From contig NZ_QOLA01000027.1 of assembly GCF_003324565.1 (NCBI RefSeq), positions 1 through 64,000 on the forward strand: 64,000 nucleotides of DNA. Reading direction: 5' to 3'. This document shows positions 59,998 to 64,000 of the stretch, one piece after another (the first letter of the stretch is position 1; the number at the start of each line of letters is the position of its first letter). Under the pieces are notes generated by a model. The model did no database searches and was not told the origin of the DNA. It saw nothing but the letters and a program-made list of their open reading frames with translations. The translations under genes were made by a program, and so were the position numbers. Source of the stretch: Streptomyces sp. SDr-06 (GTDB lineage: Bacteria; Actinomycetota; Actinomycetes; Streptomycetales; Streptomycetaceae).

Positions 59998-60693
59998 ATG
60001 ATCGGCCCTGGCGCGCCACGAGTACGGCGGATCACTCGCCCTGATGTGATCCTGCGCGGGGACGAGGTCGGTGGCGGACCGACCTTCCTGCTCCTTCACG
60101 CCGGTGGCGAGCGCCGTCAGGTGTGGCGACCGGTCAGCGAGGTCCTCGTCGATGCCGGGTACCGGTGTGTGGCCTTCGACCAGCGAGGTCACGGCGACAG
60201 CGAGGGCAGCGCTCGGACACTGTCCGCGTGCGCGGACGACGTCGCCGCGATGGTGCACGCCGAGCCACCGGCAAGCGTGGTCGTCGGTGCCTCACTCGGC
60301 GGGCTCGCCGCCGTCGCCGCTCTCATGGATCCGGCCGTGCGGGCCAGGGTGGCGGGGCTGGTGCTGGTCGACGTCGTGCCCTGCCTCGAACCCTCCAGGG
60401 TCCGCCGCTTCCTTGCTTCCGTCGGCCCGCTCGGCGCCCACACCGAGCTCGTCGAGGACATCCTCACCCAGGTTCCACGGCTACGGCAGGTCACCGCTCA
60501 ACTCGACCTGCCCGTCCTGCTCGTCCATGGCGACAACGGCTCCTCGCTCACCGACGAGGACATCGACCAGTTGCTGCACCTGGCTCCGCAGACCACGGTC
60601 CGGCCCATCCACGGCGCCGGGCACCTCATCGCCCGCGATCAGCCCGTGGCCTTGGCCCAGGCCGTCATCGCCACCACCGCGGCCTGGCGGTAA
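59998..60693 (+). CDS. alpha/beta hydrolase
   Basis: A 231-residue hydrolase. The oxyanion-loop strand is TFLLLHAGGERRQVW, the RGHG motif is DQRGHGDSEG, the nucleophile elbow is VVVGASLGGLAAV with catalytic Ser, an acidic residue sits in LLVHGDNGSSLTDED, and the His is in IHGAGHLIARDQP. The substrate is unknown. It is convergent with an AraC gene. Confidence 0.85.
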   Translation: MIGPGAPRVRRITRPDVILRGDEVGGGPTFLLLHAGGERRQVWRPVSEVLVDAGYRCVAFDQRGHGDSEGSARTLSACADDVAAMVHAEPPASVVVGASLGGLAAVAALMDPAVRARVAGLVLVDVVPCLEPSRVRRFLASVGPLGAHTELVEDILTQVPRLRQVTAQLDLPVLLVHGDNGSSLTDEDIDQLLHLAPQTTVRPIHGAGHLIARDQPVALAQAVIATTAAWR

Positions 60694-60722
60694 GCGCGCC
60701 GCCCGGCGTTGCCTACGCACCC

Positions 60723-61490
60723 CTATCCGGCGGCCCGGTAGGCGCTCGGGGGGCGGCCCAGCAGGGTGCGGAAAGCGGTGGTGAACGCCGCCGGGCTGTC
60801 GTAGCCGAGGTCGGCCGCGATCCGGGTGACCGGCGTGCCGGCGGCCAGGTGCCGCAGGGAGTGCACGACGCAGGCCCGTTGCCGCCACTGCGCGAAGTTC
60901 AGGCCCGTGGCGGCGCGGAACCGGCGGCCCAGGGTGCGTTCGCTGATGCCAAGGGCCGCGGCCCAGCGGGCGGGCGGATCGTGGACGTCGGGGTGGCGCA
61001 GGAACGCCTCGCACAGCCGCCGAAGTGCTGGGTCGGCGGGCAGCGGGATGTCCAGGGGCAACGGTGCCAGGTCGGCCAGTTCGTGCAGGAGCAGGCCGAC
61101 CAGGGCCGCGTCGCGGCCGTGCTCCGGATAGTGCGGCTTCATGTCGACGGCTGCCAGGAGCAGTTCGCGCAGCAGCGCGGAGACCTCGACCACGCGGCAG
61201 CGGGTGGGGAACCACGGCACGGCGGCGGGCTCGATGTAGAGGCTGCGGGTGCTGACCCCGGGCATGGAGACCTGGTGCCGGGTCCCGGCCGGGATCAGCA
61301 CCGCGCGATCGGGGGGCACCGTCCACGTGCCCTGCGCCGTCGCCAACTCCATGACGCCGGTCGCGGCGTACAGCACCTGGGCCCGGCGGTGTTGGTGGTA
61401 GGGCAGCAGGTGGCCGGGCGGGTAGTCGGTACCGATGGCCAGCACGGCACGATCGCAGCCGTCGACCTCGTCGATCCGGACGTTGCGCAC
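60723..61490 (-). CDS. AraC-family regulator with cupin domain
   Basis: A 255-residue regulator. The N-terminal cupin part has YHQHRRAQVLYAATGVMELA and VLIPAGTRHQVSMPG. The C-terminal helix-turn-helix pair reads ALGISERTLGRRFRAATGL and AADLGYDSPAAFTTAFRTLLGRPP. GTG 61490 is the start. It is divergent from the TauE/SafE permease across 87 bases, the usual pairing in which it controls export. Confidence 0.9.
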   Translation of the reverse strand: MRNVRIDEVDGCDRAVLAIGTDYPPGHLLPYHQHRRAQVLYAATGVMELATAQGTWTVPPDRAVLIPAGTRHQVSMPGVSTRSLYIEPAAVPWFPTRCRVVEVSALLRELLLAAVDMKPHYPEHGRDAALVGLLLHELADLAPLPLDIPLPADPALRRLCEAFLRHPDVHDPPARWAAALGISERTLGRRFRAATGLNFAQWRQRACVVHSLRHLAAGTPVTRIAADLGYDSPAAFTTAFRTLLGRPPSAYRAAG

Positions 61491-61577
61491 ACCGCCAGAC
61501 TAGGTCTCCGCTGTCCGATCCACAAAAGCACGTGGCATTCATTCGATTGCCCGCCATGCAGCCAGGTCCGTAGCGTC

Positions 61578-62393
61578 GTGGAAGTGCTGACTTCCTACCT
61601 TCTGCTTCTTCTGTTCGGCTGCTTGACCGGGGTGACCACGGTGTTCTTCGGGTTCGGCGGCGGCTTCGTCACCGTTCCCGTCGTCTACGGACTCTGGAGC
61701 GTCACAGCGCGCTCCGGCGCCGACGCGATGCACGTGGCGGTGGCGACATCGACGGCCGTCATGGTCGTCAACTCGGCCCTCGCCACCCTGGCGCAGTGGC
61801 GCCAGGGTCGGCTGCGCCGGGAGTACGTCTGGCCGATGGCCGCGTTCGTACTGGTCGGCGCGGTGGCCGGGTCCTTCGCGGCGACCCGGATCGGCGACGC
61901 CGCGCTGCGGGTGCTGTTCGCCGCGTATCTGCTGGCCACGATCACCGACAGCCTGCTGCGCAAAGGCTTCCTGTCCGTCCCGCAGACCCGAGAGCCGCGT
62001 CCGCTGAGCCGCCCGGCCAGGACGCTGGGCGGGGTCGGGATCGGCTCGGTCGCCGCGTGCCTGGGCGTGGGCGGCAGCGTGATGACCGTGCCGCTGCTGC
62101 GCCGCCGGGGCCTGCCGATGGCCCAGGCGACGGCAATGGCCAACCCGCTCAGCGTGCCCGTCGCCGTGGTCGGCACCGCCGTCTACGCCCTCGCCGCCCC
62201 CACCCTGCACGCCCGGGCCGGAGTCCTCGGCTACATCGACCTGCCCGCCTGCGCCGCGCTGCTCGGCGGCTCACTGCCCACCATCGCCCTGGCCCGCCGC
62301 GCCACGGCCCGCGTCCCGGACCGGGCCCACTCCGTCGCCTACGTCGCCCTGCTGGTGACCGTCCTGCTGGTCCTGCTTGTCATGGGGATCTGA
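61578..62393 (+). CDS. TauE/SafE (TSUP) permease
   Basis: About 271 residues with eight hydrophobic segments. GVTTVFFGFGGGFVTVPVVY near the N-terminus matches the family signature (G--GIGGG---VP), and its repeat in the second half is CLGVGGSVMTVPLLRRRGLP. Family members move sulfite, sulfoacetate or other organic anions. GTG 61578 or GTG 61584 may be the start. It is paired with the divergent AraC regulator. Confidence 0.88.
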   Translation: MEVLTSYLLLLLFGCLTGVTTVFFGFGGGFVTVPVVYGLWSVTARSGADAMHVAVATSTAVMVVNSALATLAQWRQGRLRREYVWPMAAFVLVGAVAGSFAATRIGDAALRVLFAAYLLATITDSLLRKGFLSVPQTREPRPLSRPARTLGGVGIGSVAACLGVGGSVMTVPLLRRRGLPMAQATAMANPLSVPVAVVGTAVYALAAPTLHARAGVLGYIDLPACAALLGGSLPTIALARRATARVPDRAHSVAYVALLVTVLLVLLVMGI

Positions 62394-62647
62394 ACGGTGC
62401 TCGGGATACCTCGTTCACGGAGGGCGACCTGCGGGCGATCGAAGTCCTGGGGCGTGCTCTGGAGGGCACTGGCAAGTCGTTCGTTGGCACACCGCGCCGA
62501 CGGGCTCCGTCCGTCAGTATGGAGAGGACGTGCTCATGGCCACCGCCTGATCCCGCGCTCCGGAACCTCCGGGCCATTGCCTTTCCAGTCAGGCCGGCTG
62601 GGAGCGGACCCCTGCAACCAGGACTGTGGCACCTCTATAGTGGCTTT

Positions 62648-62932
62648 ATGGCGACGACGACGATTCAGGTTCCGCGGGAGACCCGTGATCATCTGGCGGA
62701 GCTCGCGCGGGAGCGGGGGATGAGTCTGGGGCAGCTGGTCGAGGCGCTCGCGGCAGAGCAGCCGACGGCCGCTCAGCGGGCGGAGCGCCTGGCCGCGGAC
62801 CGTGAGACGGCGAGGCAGATGCTGGGCGTCGACCTCAGCGACGAGGACTTCGACCGGGCTCCGGATGTCCTGGGCAACATCTACCGGATCGCTGCGGAGA
62901 AGGCTCGGGCCGCTCGGGGCAGCGCCGCGTGA
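62648..62932 (+). CDS. VapB-like ribbon-helix-helix antitoxin
   Basis: A 94-residue protein. The N-terminus ATTTIQVPRETRDHLAELAR with SLGQLVEALAAEQ is a ribbon-helix-helix DNA-binding motif. The remaining part is helical and charged and should bind the toxin. Its stop overlaps the toxin start as GTGA. It would neutralise the PIN toxin and repress the operon. Confidence 0.82.
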   Translation: MATTTIQVPRETRDHLAELARERGMSLGQLVEALAAEQPTAAQRAERLAADRETARQMLGVDLSDEDFDRAPDVLGNIYRIAAEKARAARGSAA

Positions 62933-63327
62933 TCATTCTGGACACCAGTGCCGTCCGCGCTCTCGCCGACGGCCACAGGGCGCTGAGCCTGCTCGCCGGG
63001 AACATGGCCAACACGCCGGGCGACCGTCTCAACGTCCCGGCCCTGTGCCTGATGCAGGCCGAGGCCGAAGACGCCCACCTCTCCCACAAGGTCCTCGCCT
63101 TCTCCTCCGTCACCGTCGACACCCTCGACACCATCGCCTCCGTCAGCGTCGGCACCATGATCCGCGACGGCTACGGCGGCCCCGACACCTGCCACGCCCT
63201 GTACTGCGCACTGCCGCGGGCGGAGTTTACGGGGATGTCGATCCTGCTGACCGGCGATGAGGACGCCTATCCGCCCGGTGTGGTGACGGTCGACATCGAC
63301 TCACCCGGCATGCTGGGTTTCCACTGA
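62929..63327 (+). CDS. PIN-domain toxin (VapC-like)
   Basis: A 132-residue protein. ILDTSAVRALADGH gives the first acidic residue of a PIN domain, an acidic site follows in QAEAEDAHL, and LLTGDEDAYPPG gives the last acidic region. PIN toxins cut RNA. The GTG start overlaps the antitoxin stop. The middle (GGPDTCHALYCAL) fits the PIN helix with a conserved Asp-x-x-x-Ala pattern. A functional pair seems likely. Confidence 0.78.
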   Translation: MIILDTSAVRALADGHRALSLLAGNMANTPGDRLNVPALCLMQAEAEDAHLSHKVLAFSSVTVDTLDTIASVSVGTMIRDGYGGPDTCHALYCALPRAEFTGMSILLTGDEDAYPPGVVTVDIDSPGMLGFH

Positions 63328-63697
63328 CCCGGCCCCGCGCCCGGACAGGCCTCCTGCGCACGGAGCGGGTGCTGATGTTCCGGATCACTCGGGTGCGAAG
63401 CACCGGAGTGAGAGGACGGGCGCTCAAAGTCTGAAGCCGACGTAGGTCACCAGGCCCTGCTCCTCGTCCTGTTGGCGCCAGAGAGGGTGGCGCGGGGTCA
63501 GTGGCGTCCAAGCCAAGCAGGGACAGCATCCGGCCGCGTGGTCCTGGCACGAGGGAGCAGGAGCAGGCGGCGGTTGCGTCGGCCACCCTGAGACCAGGAC
63601 GTCCCGACGCGGACGGTGGTGAGCCGCATGCCGAGGGGCGAACGGGCAGGAGGGCGTTCCAGTGGTGGCCCCTTGGTGCCCCAGGGGTGGAAGGCGG
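63328..63697. other. 370-base gap with a possible gene tail
   Basis: The minus strand between about 63424 and 63510 reads AWTPLTPRHPLWRQQDEEQG then LVTYVGFRL and a stop. It has protein character but no start or family can be given, so it may be the end of a lost enzyme gene. The rest shows nothing. Confidence 0.3.
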
Positions 63698-64000
63698 CTA
63701 GCGTCGTACTTTGAAGCGCAGGTGCAGCACCCTGTCGCCCTGGATCACCACGTGGGGGTCCTCCAGCAGATGCTGCTCGGCGATGGTGCCGAAGAAGCGC
63801 AGGCCGGATCCGAACACCACCGGGACCACGTCCATCGCCACCTCGTCCACGAGACCCGCTGCGAGGATCTGGGCACCCGCGTCGCCGGCGTTCACCGCCA
63901 CGATCCGGTCCCCGGCGAGTTGCTGTGCCTTCTCGATCGCGGCCGTCACGCCGTCGACGAAGTGGTACGACGCCTCGGGGTGCCAGCCCTCCGGCTTCGG
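63698..64000 (-). CDS. RibD C-terminal / dihydrofolate-reductase-like protein (partial)
   Basis: The 3' part of a gene that enters from the right edge (about 100 codons visible). It reads WHPEASYHFVDGVTAAIEKA, then VAVNAGDAGAQILAAGLVDE, VVPVVFGSGLRFFG and VLHLRFKVRR. This fits the RibD_C / DHFR-like reductase family, whose last part has a GG-(A)-(Q/E)-(L/I)---LVDE helix and the (V/I)P---G-G strand. Substrate unknown. Confidence 0.78.
   Translation of the reverse strand, partial: PKPEGWHPEASYHFVDGVTAAIEKAQQLAGDRIVAVNAGDAGAQILAAGLVDEVAMDVVPVVFGSGLRFFGTIAEQHLLEDPHVVIQGDRVLHLRFKVRR

Noticed and set aside
60123..61577. Long N-terminal extension of the TauE/SafE permease
   Set aside because: The frame stays open through the antisense of the AraC gene and the hydrolase, but has no membrane character until about 61590. 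The start at 61578 is far better.

Overview
The DNA is GC-rich, with GTG and TTG starts beside ATG, strong GC bias at third codon positions, Streptomyces-type two-component, TetR, AraC and CGNR regulators, and many actinobacterial insertion-sequence remnants. This points to a Streptomyces or close relative, probably an accessory part of the chromosome. No rRNA, tRNA or CRISPR array was seen. Identifications are by reading motifs from the sequence and recalling families; no database search was run.

Region 1 (1-2214) has the tail of a 2-oxoacid:ferredoxin oxidoreductase beta subunit, a 7Fe ferredoxin and a SerA-type phosphoglycerate dehydrogenase, all on the + strand. Region 2 (2184-26914) looks like a natural-product gene cluster without any polyketide or nonribosomal peptide synthase. 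It holds HxlR and LysR regulators, a P450, a thioesterase-fold protein, a GatA-like amidase with a tiny GatC-like partner, an asparagine synthetase and an MFS exporter. These are followed by a complete ECF-type importer (two ATPases, T, S), a thymidylate-synthase-fold enzyme, a cobalamin-type radical SAM enzyme, a methyltransferase, a HAD phosphatase and a P-loop kinase-like protein. The last part has two tandem Fem/GNAT-type (aminoacyl)transferases, a PhyH dioxygenase, a second MFS exporter and an ATP-grasp ligase. The mix suggests a modified nucleotide or amino-acid core to which amino acids are joined by ligase and Fem-type transfer. The product could not be identified and may be undescribed.

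Region 3 (about 26.9-40.1 kb) is a patchwork of transposase debris and small systems: an ArsR/SmtB sensor divergent from a metal P-type ATPase and a 2Fe-2S protein, a TMEM175-like channel, a NarL-type two-component pair, an EF-hand protein, a broken toxin-like gene, and an SDR with a TetR regulator.

Region 4 (40.3-45.2 kb) is an array of secreted peptidoglycan-binding-domain proteins: six intact genes, one of them with an NlpC/P60 peptidase domain, and two decayed copies.

Region 5 (45.2-64 kb) has an MFS pump and its TetR regulator, AraC regulators, alpha/beta hydrolases, a LysE exporter, a phosphoesterase divergent from a CGNR regulator across a 28-bp palindrome, a TauE/SafE permease, a VapBC-like pair and an edge-truncated RibD/DHFR-like gene. 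In the middle is a 3.7-kb putative transposon (51050-54763) with 48-bp inverted ends. It carries a transposase inside a four-gene operon, and a second insertion sequence sits directly beside it. Each element is flanked by the same 3-bp repeat, TCA.
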